NCBI RefSeq assembly: GCF_014805685.1
Contig: NC_060907.1
Span: 3,876,197-3,940,196 of the forward strand
Direction of reading: 5' to 3'
DNA from: Silurus meridionalis
Lineage: Eukaryota > Chordata > Actinopteri > Siluriformes > Siluridae
DNA length: 64,000 nucleotides
Positions 21,056 to 32,490 of this stretch are shown piece after piece. The notes beneath the pieces are model-generated. The model ran no database searches, was not told the origin of the DNA, and worked only from the letters and a program-made list of their open reading frames with translations. Both the position numbers and the translations under genes were made by a program. Positions within the stretch are counted from its first letter, which is position 1; each line of letters starts with the position of its first letter.

Positions 21056-21520
21056 GGAGTGGAAGGAGGTGTGGCTTGTGTTATGCCAGTTTTAGAGGAA
21101 GAGGCGTGGCCTGTGTAGTGTCAGTCTGTGAAAAGAAGGCAGTGTTGTCAGATTCAGAAGTGGAGGTGTGGCATATGTTGTATCAGACTCAGAGAAGGGG
21201 CGTGGCCTGTGTTGTATCTGTCTCAAAGAAAGAGGCATGGCCTATGTTGTGTCAGTCTCAGGGGATAAAGGAGGCGTAGCCTGCATTGCATCTGTCTCAA
21301 AGAAAGAGGTGTGGCCTATGTTGTTTTAGTCTTAAGGGATAAAGGATGCTTGGCCTGTATTGTGTCAGTCTTAAAGGATGAAGGAGGCGTGGCCTGTAGT
21401 GTGTTAGTCTTAAGGGCGGAAAGAGGCGTGGCCTCCAGTCTTAATTAAGGAGGCATGGCCTATGTTGTGTCAGATTCAGAGGAGGAGGTGTGACCTGTGT
21501 TGTGTCAATCTTATCTAGTC
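21055..21520. repeat. GGAGGCGTGGCC minisatellite, locus 3
   Basis: About eleven copies of a 35-45 bp unit of the type AAGGAGGCGTGGCCTGTGTTG followed by TGTCAGTCTC. Members vary at the CpG (CGTGG, TGTGG, CATGG). A short open frame at its start is an accident of the repeat. Confidence 0.88.
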
Positions 21521-21654
21521 ACAGGAAACGTAATCATTGTGCAACTGCTTGTTATCGCAACCTCTTCACCGCTAGTGTTTACTCTGCCTATCGACATTTC
21601 TCGCATGCTCACGCGGACGCCCTTATTCTCTGACATACAATCATCTCGTCAATA

Positions 21655-21785
21655 GAGCTGAGCGGTTGAAGGTTAAGGGTCTTGCTCTGTAGCGTAGCGG
21701 CTCGATGGTGCCGCGAATCTGACTCCTGACCTCCCGATCAATAGACTCCCATCGTCTCACCGCCGTGCTCCCACTCATGCCGGAT
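21655..21785 (-). repeat. Possible tRNA-derived SINE fragment
   Basis: GTTAAGGGTCTTGCTCTG, then GCTCGATGGTGC and a GATCAATAGACTCCCATCGTCTCACC ending resemble the SINE copies at 27622-27960 but are too divergent to show clear A and B boxes. The rest of 21520-22020 has no recognisable feature. Confidence 0.35.
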
Positions 21786-22018
21786 ACACTCCGACCTCCT
21801 GTTTGGTCTCATGGAGTCTCTGCGTTTTTGCTTTTTTTTATTCCAGTAATTGTGTTTTCTCGTTTCTTTTTCCTCACGACTGAAGTTCCTTCACCTTGTC
21901 GGTGTTCACGTTCCTTACTTTGAAGACGTGAAGAAAGGAATCAAAAAGCAGACTTGTTTGGGCAAATGAGACTGAGTGCTGGATCCTGCTGCTAATCAAA
22001 AGGTTTTAATAGGATTCT

Positions 22019-22020
<2 letters not shown>

Positions 22021-22066
<46 letters not shown>
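22021..22066. repeat. (CA)n microsatellite
   Basis: About 46 bp of pure CA. The 22070-22420 sequence after it is unannotated. Confidence 0.97.
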
Positions 22067-22067
<1 letters not shown>

Positions 22068-22425
22068 CTTCATGAAGCATTATTAGATAGAAAGTGATTA
22101 AAAATGAATAAAAACACATCCCCACAGCTGTGAGAGAATGACATTTAGTTCTCATTTCTGTATTTTGCAAATAAACTATGACAGACTCGAAAACGAGAGA
22201 ACATTCATTAGGACCTTGTTTTCTTTTCTCGTTCTTCTTTTCTTGATCGAACGCAAAAAAAGAAGACACGTAGCACACAATTAGCATGTAACGTGATTCT
22301 CGCCGCTCCTTGGACGTCCTTTTTTGCATGAAGCAATTCCCCATGCAGAGATTATGATGGAATTAAAACAGGCAGCCGAGAACGAGAGACTGTGGCTCGG
22401 AAAGAGGTGTGAAAATGGAGAGAGA

Positions 22426-22464
<39 letters not shown>

Positions 22465-22550
22465 TGAGTGGATGGTTACTGAAAATACCAAAGAAAAAAA
22501 ACTTTCTGCTCTTCTGCAAACCCTCTTGAGGACCAATTAACACCTTTTAA

Positions 22551-22722
<172 letters not shown>

Positions 22723-22794
22723 GTGAGGCCGGATGTGTCCAGGTGTCACTGCTAAATTCACATGTGCACAGATCAGGCCTGTGGTGTCTCAGAG

Positions 22795-22855
22795 ACGAAG
22801 GAGGCGTGGCCTGTGTGTCTGTCAGTCTCAGAAAAGGAGGTGTGGTGGTCTGCTC
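22795..22855. repeat. GGAGGCGTGGCC minisatellite, locus 4
   Basis: Two copies, AAGGAGGCGTGGCCTGTGTG and AAAAGGAGGTGTGGTGGTC, precede a retroelement scrap. Confidence 0.8.
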
Positions 22856-22859
22856 GACT

Positions 22860-23035
22860 GGTACCACCCTCACTCAGGGTAAAAGGTAAATATACGTCAA
22901 GGCTCTTCTCTGTTCTGCACCGAGGTGATGGAATGAACTTTCCCTAGATGTCTGAACAGAGGAGTCACTGGCTATCCTCAAGCAACGAGTAAAAACCTTC
23001 CTCTTCCTGAAACACTAGCACTTTTCCAGGTTTGC
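22860..23035 (+). repeat. C-terminal scrap of a non-LTR element
   Basis: Text such as CTCTTCTCTGTTCTGCACCG, GGTGATGGAATGAACTTTCC and GAGTCACTGGCTATC, then AAAACCTTCCTCTTC, is the kind found near the end of fish LINE open frames (LFSVL..GDGMNFP). No long frame survives. An A-rich stretch near 23045-23090 may be its tail. Confidence 0.4.
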
Positions 23036-23129
23036 TTTCTAAGAAAAAATAAATAATAACAAAAATGAATAAATAAATAAAAATAAATACTCTCGCAGCA
23101 GTGTTATAGTCTGATTTATCTTAAATTTG

Positions 23130-23760
23130 TAATCCGTGGCCTGTGTTGTGTCAGTATGAATTAAGGAGGCGTGGCCTGTGTTGTGTTACTTTTATTTAGG
23201 GAGGCTTGGCCTGTGTTGTGATACTTTTAATTAAGGAGGCGTGTCCTGTGTTGTGTCAGTATTAAGGAGGTGTGGCCTGTGTTGTGTCAGTACTGATTAA
23301 GGTGTGTCCTGTGTTGTGTCAGTATTAAGGAGGCGTGGCCTGTGCTGTGTCAGTATTAAGGGGGCATGGCCTGTGTTGTGTCAGTACTGATTAAGGTGTG
23401 TCCTGTGTTGTGTCAGTATTAAGGAGACATGGCCTGTGCTGTGTCAGTATTAAGGAGGCGTGGCCTGTGTTGTGTCAGTACTAATTAAGGAGACATGGCC
23501 TGTGCTGTGTCAGTATTAAGGAGGCGTGGCCTGTGTTGTGTCAGTACTGATTAAAGAGGTGTGTCCTGTGTTGTGTCAGTATTAAGGAGGCGTGGCCTGT
23601 GTTGTGTCAGTACTGATTAAGGAGACATGGCCTGTGCTGTGTAAGTATTAAGGAGGCGTGGCATGTGTTGTGTCAGTACTGATTAAGGAGGCATGGCATG
23701 TGTGTATGTCAGTCTCAGAAAAGGAGGTGTGGCCTGTATTGTGTCAGGATTCAGTATGGC
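23130..23760. repeat. GGAGGCGTGGCC minisatellite, locus 5
   Basis: About eighteen units. The clearest order is a 66-bp pair: a 31-bp unit TATTAAGGAGGCGTGGCCTG plus TGTTGTGTCAG, then a 35-bp unit with TACTGATTAAGGAGACATGG. The pair recurs between about 23440 and 23700. Confidence 0.93.
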
Positions 23761-23834
23761 CTGGTTTTTCAAATTCCCATTTTATTGATCTTTCATGCAG
23801 ATATTGTTTGGGAAGCTGAACTGAACTCTCCTGC

Positions 23835-23955
23835 GTTTGACATGTTTAGATAAGCTCGTTAATAACAGGCAGACGTGACAGATACGGCCACGTGTTGAAA
23901 TAAATATCAGATTTTATCTCAAGTCACAAGAACAAATCAGATAGAAATCGGACAT
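23835..23955 (+). repeat. Diverged duplicate, copy A
   Basis: Shares TTTGACATGTTTAGATAAGC then TCGTTAATAAC, a GATACGGCCACGTGTTGAAA stretch and an AACAAATCAGATAGAAATCG stretch with 25170-25320. The two copies are in the same orientation about 1.34 kb apart. Confidence 0.65.
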
Positions 23956-24035
23956 GTGACACGTATGGGGAATGATGACAAATTACACTGATGGGTAAGA
24001 AAGAAGGATAGACAACATCTGAGGCTCGAAGGTGG

Positions 24036-24039
<4 letters not shown>

Positions 24040-24086
<47 letters not shown>
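24040..24086. repeat. (TG)n microsatellite
   Basis: About 47 bp of pure TG. The 24090-24630 sequence after it has no recognisable gene. Confidence 0.97.
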
Positions 24087-24089
<3 letters not shown>

Positions 24090-24636
24090 ACCTTTTTTTA
24101 CAATATGGCAAAAAGTTTCAAGAATACACACTTAAGACACACTTAGGTACACTAAAAATCGGACTTTTGATTTTAAATGAAAGAAATCATATTTTATCTA
24201 AATAAAATTTTGTAAAAAAAAAAATTGGATCCAGCTGGATCTTAAGATCGATCTTAATCTCGTATAGTTTTTTTTTTTGTATAGTTGATTTAAATTTTCG
24301 GTATGAATTGCAGTTCCTATTACTAAGCCGAAGGTGTTTTGTCTAACTTGTTAGACCCCCAGATGACGACCTGAGGATTTACGATTCATTTGTTTCACCT
24401 CTGTGCCGAGCTAAAATGATCTCAGACGGGCAAGTTTTTTTTCATGAGTTCAGAGTTTGCTTCCTCGACAACCTCTTGCTCCCAATCACCCCCCCATTAG
24501 CCGGAGTCAAACATAGCATGCACACGGGCAGGTGTGAAGCAGGACCCAGGATGAGAAACATACCTCCACAACCCGATACTCCACATGCCTGCCTTATCTG
24601 ATCACTGCTGTCGTCATTCGCTGCTCATCAGCATTC

Positions 24637-24639
<3 letters not shown>

Positions 24640-24676
<37 letters not shown>
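24640..24676. repeat. (CA)n microsatellite
   Basis: About 37 bp of CA. Confidence 0.95.
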
Positions 24677-24679
<3 letters not shown>

Positions 24680-24854
24680 ACAGACACATACACACCGCTG
24701 GAGATGTGTCATATCTGTGAAACGTCCAAAACGAACATTTTTCACCTGGATGAATGACAGGTGGAGGAAAAAAAACTTCTGTGTATCTCATCTCTGCACA
24801 TGACGGTTAAAACACACTCCCTTCTTTCTCTTTCACTTCTTTTTTTTTATTATC

Positions 24855-25022
<168 letters not shown>

Positions 25023-25169
25023 ATGTGAGAAGTGAACTGCAAAGGCCTGCTTTTTCCTCCATCAATCACTAAAAAAAGCCCTAGACACACTGGTGACCCA
25101 CTGTCCCTCACACACTTCTTCACAATTCTTCTGTATCTTCTTGTTACATTTTTCTTTAATCTAAACTGA

Positions 25170-25320
25170 ATGTTTCTCCTGCATCTGACATGTTTAGATA
25201 AGCTCGTTGATGACGCGTGGCGTGTGAGAGACACCACTAGAGATACGGCTATGTGTTGAAAAGAATATCTGGACCAACTGGAAACAAGGTCACGAGAAAC
25301 AGATTAGATACAAATCGTGA
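25170..25320 (+). repeat. Diverged duplicate, copy B
   Basis: Partner of 23835-23955. It keeps the shared blocks CTGACATGTTTAGATAAGCT and GATACGGCTATGTGTTGAAA, with an insertion (GCGTGGCGTGTGAGAGACAC) between them. No gene is visible in 25020-25690. Confidence 0.65.
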
Positions 25321-25692
25321 CGAGGGATTGGACATTGTGTCACACGAAGGAAAGAAACCATGGTTGCAACCAAATTCTTGATTTGCAGGAGCCATGCGAG
25401 GGTTCAGCTCTGATGGCGAGGCTTAGATCAGCCTGAACTCTCGTCCTTCCTGCTTTTTGAGACATTCCTACCAGGAATGTCATTGTATTTTTTTTCCCCC
25501 TGAAGTATTTTCCAAAGTGTGTCGAATAAGATGCTGGGACTTCAGTCCAGCAACCAAATAAACACGTCCTGCTGAGAAAAAAGGCCATGTAAGGCGAGAA
25601 ATTTACAGGACATCAGGACCTTAACACTTACCCACTACTTCACTAGTTAAAGCGAAACATGTGACAATTAGGACCCTCAGAGAAAAGTGCTA

Positions 25693-25905
25693 CAGTGAGG
25701 AAAATAAGTATTTGAACATCCTGCTATTTTGCAAGTTCTCCCACTTAGAAATCATGGAGGGGTCTGAAATTGTCATCATAGGTGCAAGTCCACTGTGAGA
25801 GACATAATCTAAAAAAGAAAATCCAGAAATCACAATATATGATTTTTTGAATATTTATTTGTATGATACAGCTGCAAATAAGTATTTGAACACCTGTCTA
25901 TCAGC
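25693..25905 (+). repeat. Left IR/DR arm of the Tc1 element
   Basis: Outer direct repeat at about 25701-25723 (AAAATAAGTATTTGAACATC) and inner direct repeat at 25875-25897 (CAAATAAGTATTTGAACACC) are the likely transposase-binding sites. They lie about 174 bp apart. Confidence 0.9.
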
Positions 25906-26059
25906 TCGAATTCTGACCCTCAAAGACCTGTTAGTCTGCCTTTAAAATGTCCACCTCCACTACATTTATTATCCTAAATTAGATGCACCTGTTTGAGGTT
26001 GTTAGCTGCATAAAGACACCTGTCCACCCCATACAATCAGTAAGAATCCAACTACTAAC

Positions 26060-27082
26060 ATGGCCAAGACCAAAGAGCTGTTCAAAGACACTAGAGACAA
26101 AATTGTACACCTCCACAAGGCTGGAAAGGGCTACGGGGAAATTGCCAAGGGGCTTGGTGAAAAAAGGTCCACTGTTGGAGCAATCATTAGAAAATGGAAG
26201 AAGCCAAACATGACTGTCAATCTCCCTCGGACTGGGGCTCCATGCAAGATCTCATCTTGTGGGGTCTCAATGATCCTAAGGAGGGTGAGAAATCAGCCCA
26301 GAACTACACGGGAGGAGCTGGTCAATGACCTGAAAAGAGCTGGGACCACCGTTTCCAAGGCTACTGTTGGTAATACACTTAGACGTCATGGTTTGAAATC
26401 ATGCATGGCACGGAAGGTTCCCCTGCTTAAACCAGCACATGTCCAGGCACTTCTTAAGTTTGCCAATGACCATTTGGATGATCCAGAGAAGTCATGGGAG
26501 AAAGTCATGTGGTCAGATGAGACCAAAATAGAACTTTTGGGTCATAATTCCACTAAACATGTTTGGAGGAAGAAGAATGATGAGTACCATCCCAAGAACA
26601 CCATCCCTACTGTGAAGCATGGGGGTGGTAGCATCATGCTTTGGGGGTGTTTTTCTGCACATGGGACAGGGCAACTGCACTGTATTAAGGAGAGGATGAC
26701 CAGGGCCATGTATTGTGAGATTTTGGGGAACAACCTCCTTCCCTCAGTTAGAGCATTGAAGATGGGTCGAGGCTGGGTCTTCCAACATGACAATGACCCG
26801 AAGCACACAGCCAGAATGACCAAGGAGTGGCTCTGTAAGAAGCATATCAAGGTTCTGGCGTGGCCTAGCCAGTCTCCAGACCTAAACCCAAAAGAGAATC
26901 TTCGGAGGGAGCTCAAACTCTGTGTTTCTCAGCGACAGGCCAGAAACCTGACTGATCTAGAGAAGATCTGTGTGGAGGAGTGGGCCAAAATCCCTCCTGC
27001 AGTGTGTGCAAACCTGGTGAAAAACTACAGAAAACATTTGACCTCTGTAATTGCAAACAAAGGCTATTGTACCAAATATTAA
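26060..27082 (+). CDS. Tc1-like transposase, uninterrupted
   Basis: 340 residues, the usual full length for fish Tc1 transposases. Residues 1-120 hold the paired-like DNA-binding region: the first helix-turn-helix (about 10-48), a GRPR-like linker with altered text ([10 protein letters not shown], 56-65) and the second (about 70-112). The catalytic domain has D153 (WSDETK), D244 (QHDNDPKH) and E279 (NPKEN) with exactly 34 residues between the last two, the DD34E pattern. The glycine-rich box is [11 protein letters not shown] at 186-196. It would cut and reinsert the surrounding element at TA sites. Two changes next to the third catalytic residue are unusual for the family (NPKENLRRE where NPIENLWRE is common), so activity is uncertain. 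The ATG follows a short leader after the left arm; no intron is needed. Confidence 0.95.
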   Translation: MAKTKELFKDTRDKIVHLHKAGKGYGEIAKGLGEKRSTVGAIIRKWKKPNMTVNLPRTGAPCKISSCGVSMILRRVRNQPRTTREELVNDLKRAGTTVSKATVGNTLRRHGLKSCMARKVPLLKPAHVQALLKFANDHLDDPEKSWEKVMWSDETKIELLGHNSTKHVWRKKNDEYHPKNTIPTVKHGGGSIMLWGCFSAHGTGQLHCIKERMTRAMYCEILGNNLLPSVRALKMGRGWVFQHDNDPKHTARMTKEWLCKKHIKVLAWPSQSPDLNPKENLRRELKLCVSQRQARNLTDLEKICVEEWAKIPPAVCANLVKNYRKHLTSVIANKGYCTKY

Positions 27083-27089
27083 CATTGAC

Positions 27090-27295
27090 TTTCTTAGGTG
27101 TTTAAATTCTTATTCGTATCATACAAATAAATAGTTAAAAAATCATACATTGTTATTTCTGGATTTTTTTTTTTTTGTGATTATGTCTCTTACAGTGGAC
27201 ATGCACCTACGATGACAATTTCAGACCCCTCCATGATTTCTAAATGGGAGAACTTGCAAAATAGCAGGGTGTTTAAATACGTATTTTCCTTACTG
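27090..27295 (-). repeat. Right IR/DR arm of the Tc1 element
   Basis: In reverse complement it repeats the left arm: outer direct repeat at about 27265-27287 and a more divergent inner one at about 27096-27116. The outer repeat differs from the left copy at several bases (CGTATTTAAACA for AGTATTTGAACA). Confidence 0.9.
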
Positions 27296-27621
27296 TATCT
27301 ACCCTCTTCTGCATACACGAATTTGCAGATGCCCCCCATCTCCCTAGAGTTTGAGGAGAGAGATGGAATGTGCCTCTCCCACTCCCAAAGCACAGTTATT
27401 TTGGGTTTATTTGGTTTGAGCAAAGCCTTAACCCTCTGTGTTTTAGGGTGCTGCATCATGGTTCACAGTGCACTCTGACCCCAGCTTCCTAACAGGTGTA
27501 ACAAGTATAAAGCTAATTTCTTTTCTTTCCGGGATGCAGATATCTGTGGCATTAAACTTACAAACTTGCGTTTGCAACAAGTCTTAATTTATTCTTGGTA
27601 TTTTAGTAAATCAAATTTGCA

Positions 27622-27795
27622 TTTACAGTGTTTGGCAGAAGCCCTTATCCAGAGCAATTGGCAACCAAGAAGTTGAGGGTTAAGGGCTTTGCTCGGGAGC
27701 CCAGTAGTGGCAGCTTGGTGGTGCTGGGATTTGAACTTGTAACCTTCTGAGCCAGAGTCGAATGCCACCATTAACCACTGAGCTACCACATCATT
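27622..27795 (-). repeat. tRNA-derived SINE, copy 1
   Basis: On the - strand an A box TAGCTCAGTGG (27785-27775) and a B box GTTCAAATC (27736-27728) stand about 40 bp apart, as in a tRNA-type RNA polymerase III promoter. The body contains GGCAGCTTGG and the end GCAGAAGCCCTTATCCAGAG on the + strand. Related copies lie at 27815, 46225, 49545, 55695, 55868, 56056 and 61605. It is a retroelement, not a functional tRNA. Confidence 0.82.
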
Positions 27796-27814
27796 TTAGG
27801 ACATAATGATGATC

Positions 27815-27965
27815 ATGACTTGGCAGATATCCTTATCCAGAGTGACTTACATTTATCTCATTCATGACAATTGAGCAGTTATGGGATTATGGTCCTTGCT
27901 CAAGGGGTCCAGGAGTGGCAGCTTGGTGTGGCTCGAAAACCCAATGGTATAACGACTGAAGTATT
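27815..27965 (-). repeat. tRNA-derived SINE, copy 2 (head worn)
   Basis: Same body as copy 1 (CTTATCCAGAGTGACTTACA, CTTGCTCAAGGGGTCCAGGA), in the same orientation 20 bp away. The tRNA-like head is too altered to show the promoter boxes. Confidence 0.78.
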
Positions 27966-28009
27966 GACCCCCTCTAGATTCTAGGAGCAAATGGTTTCTA
28001 TGCTAGTCT

Positions 28010-28250
28010 CTAGAGCAAAGTTAGGTGGCAGGGGTAGAAGGCTGGGTCAGGGGGTAGTGTTGTGGGGCAGTCTTAGGGGCAGATTAGCATCATAGTCGGG
28101 GGCAAGTTAGAGACAGGGTCCAAAGGCATCCAAAGAGTTAGATGGCATCGATAGGGGTTTTGAAAGGAATGTTAGGAAGCTGGGTTAGTGTAGGAAAGTG
28201 AGGTACAGAGTTAGGTTGAAAGTTTAGGGGGCATGATTTTACTGGTGTCA
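28010..28250. repeat. G-rich degenerate repeat
   Basis: AGGGGCAGATTAG, GGGGTAGTGTTG, GTTAGGTGGCAGGGGTAG and similar words recur without fixed period. The same wording returns at 30180-30420, suggesting a shared ancestor. The 27300-27620 stretch before the SINEs and 28250-29130 after this block hold no recognised gene. Confidence 0.5.
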
Positions 28251-29129
28251 CCGTGATTGACAGGAGAGGGATGGAGTGTGTCCCTTCATCTCACAACACA
28301 GGTTTGCTTGTATGATTCATGGATGTTGACATCTGTGGCATCTGACATGCGAACTCATGTTTGCCATGAGAATGCGGATTTGAATGAATATGAGTATGAG
28401 AATATATATATGAGATGAGTCACCATGATAGAGCAAAATTACATTCATTCAAAATTTACATTAGTTAAATATCAGTACTGAATTCATCAGGATATGAATC
28501 AAAAATAATATAGTTTTCCTGTAGGCACTTTTGTAAATAGTGTGTGTTATGTTTCATCAGATGTACATGGAGCTGCAATTTGTTGACCTTTAGTTCTTTA
28601 TACTTTGTCACAATCACAGCTATGACATTTATTGAATTTATTTAATTTTATTTTATTGCATGCAGCTTGAAAGGAACAAAGGAACCATCTCATCAATCAT
28701 CTGTTTAATGAGCAAAGACATGAGTCAGCAACTTTATGTGCAGCAAGCATGACCGCTCTATAACCCTCTGAACTTTGAGACACGGGTTCACACCATAAAC
28801 AAGTGGCAGCATTAAACATTCAGGACTTCCTCTGTGTGTTACAACACCAACAACCATGTCTTCACAAAGCTCGGTTTGTGGGCAAAGGTCAGAGTGTTTG
28901 CATCTTCAGCATATGAAGACATTCTTTACAACTGTGTGCTTCAGATTTTCTGATAACAATTTGAACATATAGCTGGGATGGTCAGAGGTGCACATACTTT
29001 TTATACTTACTGCAATACCAAACAAATTTTGTTGTATCACTACAATAACAATAAAGTCTCTAAGTATAAAAAGTGTAATACCATCTGAGGATACATTGAT
29101 GAACTGTCCAATGGAAAGTAAGCGCCTGG

Positions 29130-29540
29130 TAACTTTTGCACACTTTAGGATCTTGAAGGACGTTTCAAAACGCATGTTTCAACACTATCGCCTTCAAAAT
29201 AGTCCCCTTGCTCATCAATACGGAGCTCCCAGCGTTCCTCCCACTTCTGGAACGTGTCCTGGAAGTCTTCTTTTGGATGAATCTTCATCTTCTGGGAGAG
29301 GGCGAAGTCTGCAAAAGCCAAATCTGGCAAGTATGGTGGGTGCGGAAGAACGTTGTTTCCGGTGAGAACCTCACGTGTGAGTAGAGCTCAGTGATAGGGT
29401 TCATTGTCGTCATGGAGCATCCCGTCTATGATGAAATCGCAGACGTGGTAACGTACGTGTTGAGAATAGCACCGTTTTCACAGCTCCCGATGTACTCAGG
29501 ACGATGTCTTTTAGCACAATGATTTATGAAGTTAAAAAAA
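29130..29540 (-). pseudogene. Mariner-like transposase C-terminal remnant
   Basis: The - strand gives PHPPYLPDLAFADFALSQKM (about 29345-29285), which corresponds to the HPPYSPDLAP.D box holding the third catalytic Asp of mariner (DD34D) transposases, followed by FQDTFQKWEERWELRIDEQ and GDYFEGD near 29210. An HDDNEP-like piece lies upstream near 29405. Stops and frameshifts occur, and the N-terminal half is absent. Confidence 0.78.
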
Positions 29541-30179
29541 ATTTTAATAAATCCATTCTGTTATGAGTAAGTAATATGTTTTCACTAGATTTACATGGTT
29601 CTTCGTTGTGTTTATTGATGAAACATGCCAGACTCTCAAAATAAGGGTGATCAGGTTGTGAGATTAGGAACAGACTGGCAACATTTTATAGTATATCATT
29701 ATTTCCAGATGGTTACATCTGACCGACATATTTTATTTACACCCATGTGCTCACCAGGGGAGAAATCTGTCTTCTCAAAAAAAGAAGAAAACAAGTTACA
29801 AGAAAAAGACTGAATTCCTTTTACCAGCTGGATGTATATTTTCTCTGTAACCCTGATTTTTGCTGGCAGATCACAACATTGCACAAATAAATCCTGTTAG
29901 AAGTGAGGAAATATTTTGGGAGTTTATCAATTTCATGGATGAGGTCATTACTCAGATGTAACACTCTGCAATATATTTTAGACGAGTTGTACGAGGCAAA
30001 GCCAAGAGAGCACAGCGAGTAGATGTCGAGAAGTTTTTATGTAAATTGAGGAATCATTAAAATAAAAGCGCTGGATTTCAGACATTTTGCTCATCCAGGA
30101 TAATCTTATATTGCATGTTGTACATTCCAAGTCTTAATAATAGTATGTAAATTTTGCATAAACAGAACGACAATCATTG

Positions 30180-30335
30180 GGCAGATTCTAGGATTAAGTG
30201 GCAGGGGTAGAAAGCAGGGTTTGGGGTAGTGTTGGGCAGGGTTTGGAGTAGTGTTGGGCAGGGTTTGGGGTAGTGTTGAGCAGGGTTTGTGGTAGTGTTG
30301 GGCAGGGTTTGGGGCAGATTAGGTTCAGGGTCATC
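30180..30335. repeat. 22-bp minisatellite
   Basis: GGGTTTGGGGTAGTGTTGGGCA is repeated about five times with few changes between 30215 and 30320. Confidence 0.9.
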
Positions 30336-30464
30336 AGCAAGGTTAGAGACAGAGTCCAAAGACAGATTTAAATGGCAAGATTAGGGGACATGTTCAAAAA
30401 GGAAAGTTTGGGGACAGGATTCTGAAGCTTTTTTTTTTTTTTTCATTTTGCAATTAATTACAAT

Positions 30465-30893
30465 GAGTGGTACCTTGACCTACGAGTTTAATTCGTTCTG
30501 TGGCCAAGCTCGTATCTCAATTTGCTCGCACATCAAATCAATTTTTCCCATTAAAAATACTTAAAATGCCCTTAATCCGTTCCAACCCTCAAAATGACAC
30601 CCTATTTTTTTATCTTTCATGTTATTAAATAAGGAAAATAAATTTTTAAATAACAAATCTTGTATAAAAACATAATAGAAAGAGTATGTAATGATATAAT
30701 AAGGTTTTATGCAGTGTACTTACCTTGGAGATGAGACGACTTGAGGTAACGAAGATGCTGGTGGAGGTGGAGAGTAGAGGCGATAAGCGGAGGAGGATGG
30801 AAGACTCGTTTTTTGCTATCACTACTACACTACGTATCCCTAAACTTTTTTAAAACTTTTTCTTCTTTGCTTATCTTAATTTTCGTCACAGTC
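30465..30893 (+). mobile_element. Left half of a Tigger-like non-autonomous element
   Basis: Begins GAGTGGTACCTTGACCTACG, matching the inverted end seen at 7774, with TCGTATCTCAATTTGCTCGC and CCCTTAATCCGTTCC following. At 30774-30893 it shares about 115 bp with 7528-7640. The opposite end is missing, so the two copies in this window are complementary halves of one family. Confidence 0.65.
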
Positions 30894-30894
30894 T

Positions 30895-31760
30895 AAAGTG
30901 AGGTAGGGTTAGGGTATAAGGTAAGGGGGCAGGGTAAGGGTATAAAGTAAGGGGCAAGGCTAGGATATAATGTATATGGAAGGGTTTAGATATAAAGTAA
31001 TGGGGCAGGGTTAGGGTATAAGAAAAGAGGGCAGGGTTAGGGTATAAGTAAAAGGGCAGGGTTAGGGTATAAGATCAGTGGGCAGGGTTAGGGTATAATG
31101 GAAGGGGCAGGATTAGGGTATAAGGTAAGGGGCAGGGTTAGGTTATAAGGCAAGGGAGCAGGACTGGGGTATAAGGTAACGGGCAGGGTTAGGGTATAAG
31201 GGAAGGGAGCAGGATTAGGTATAAGCTCAGTGGGCAGGGTTAGGGTATAAGGGAAGGAAACAGGATTAGGGTATAAGGTCAGTGGGCAGGGTTAGGGTAT
31301 AAGGGAAGGGAGCAGGATTAGGGTATAAACTCAGTGTGCAGGGTTAGAGTATAAGGGAAGGGAGCAGGATTAGGGTATAAACTCAGTGGGCAGGGTTAGG
31401 GTATAAGGGAAGGGAGCAGGATTAGGGTATAAGGTCAGTGGGCAGGGTTAGGGTATAAGGGAAGGGAGCAGGATTATGGTATAAACTCAGTGGGCAGGGT
31501 TAGAGTATAAGGGAAGGGAGCAGGATTAGGGTATAAGATCAGTGGGCAGGGTTAGGATATAAGGGAAGGGAGCAGGATTAGGGTATAAGTTTAGTGGGCA
31601 GGGTATAAGGGAAGGGAGCAGGATTAGGGTATAAACTCAGTGGGCAGGGTTAGGGTATAAGGATAGGGACAGAGCTAATTTTCGAGGTAAGGGGGCAGTG
31701 TTAGGGCATAAGTTAAGATGGTATGGTTTGGGTATTAGATAAGTGGGCATGGTTGAGTTA
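30895..31760. repeat. 52-bp minisatellite carrying TTAGGG
   Basis: The unit is two 26-bp halves: CAGGGTTAGGGTATAAGGGA plus AGGGAG, and CAGGATTAGGGTATAAACTC plus AGTGGG. About sixteen half-units are near-identical between 31080 and 31660; the first 180 bp are irregular. Nearly every half-unit contains one TTAGGG, the vertebrate telomere hexamer, but never in tandem. Confidence 0.92.
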
Positions 31761-32394
31761 GAGTTAAAAATCCAAAAGCATATTTTGTTCATTGGCCAAA
31801 GTAACTACTGTATATATGTTTAATGTTATATAAAAAAAACCTAGTAATTGAAGCTAGCTAACACAGAAGCAAACTGTGACCTGACTACAATAAACCTTGT
31901 GTAGATTAATAAACATCCCACACAGATAGCAGTAGTTGCAGGATCAAATCTTCTATGGATGAGAATTTGTATCTGAAAGGGGTCATAAGGCTGAACGTAT
32001 GTGTAAGAGGAATTTAAAAAAAAGGATTGATTTTGTCCTAAGGCATTTTTAGAAAGAAACTTATAACCATCTACATTCCTTCTTGTGTATGTTTAAGGAA
32101 TGTGTGGAACTACTGTACTGTAAGGGTTTGCTATTCCTGCTCTTGTGGAAAGAGTGTTTGTGATTAGCGTAAATAATTCCAGAGCATCCTGTCCTCAATA
32201 ATGGCTTTGTGTTTGTTTAACTTTTATCTAATGCCCTGGGATCTGAGTGCAGCTTCTAATGCATGAATGTTTCTTTTACGCTCGACCAAACTGGGAGCTT
32301 TGTTTATGTGTTTCAGCAACAAGAATACTCTTGGGAAAAAGAGAGTTTAGTTCAGATGAACTGGAAGAAGGATGGATTTAAGATGCCATGGTGT

Positions 32395-32490
32395 TCTGGG
32401 GGAAAAAAGGGCTTAGCTTACTGGAGTGGAGGTGGAGTGGAGTGGAGTGGAGTTAGTTTAGTTTAAGTTGAAGCTCAGTGGAGCTGGAGT
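32395..32490. repeat. GGAGT/GTGGA short array
   Basis: TGGAGTGGAGGTGGAGTGGA and continuing copies of TGGAG fill this stretch. The rest of 31760-33085 is without a recognised gene; an open frame at 32705-33080 that runs into the next CA repeat resembles nothing known. Confidence 0.7.

Larger units (their letters stand above)
25691..27297 (+). mobile_element. Complete Tc1-like transposon
   Basis: TA at 25691-25692 and 27296-27297 flank an element that begins CAGTGAGGAAAATA and ends TATTTTCCTTACTG. The terminal inverted repeats extend about 200 bp on each side (about 25693-25905 and 27090-27295) and are roughly nine-tenths identical by eye. Each arm carries two direct repeats of AATA(A)GTATTTGAACA type, as in the IR/DR group that includes Sleeping Beauty-like fish elements. 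An uninterrupted transposase gene lies between. Both arms, both ends and the target duplication being present makes this the best-preserved transposon in the window. Confidence 0.95.

Noticed and set aside
27728..27785. Functional tRNA gene
   Set aside because: A and B boxes are present but no cloverleaf with anticodon and acceptor stem can be drawn, and the same sequence recurs as a dispersed SINE.
30895..31760. Interstitial telomere
   Set aside because: TTAGGG occurs once per 26 bp and never as tandem hexamers, so this is a minisatellite that includes the word.
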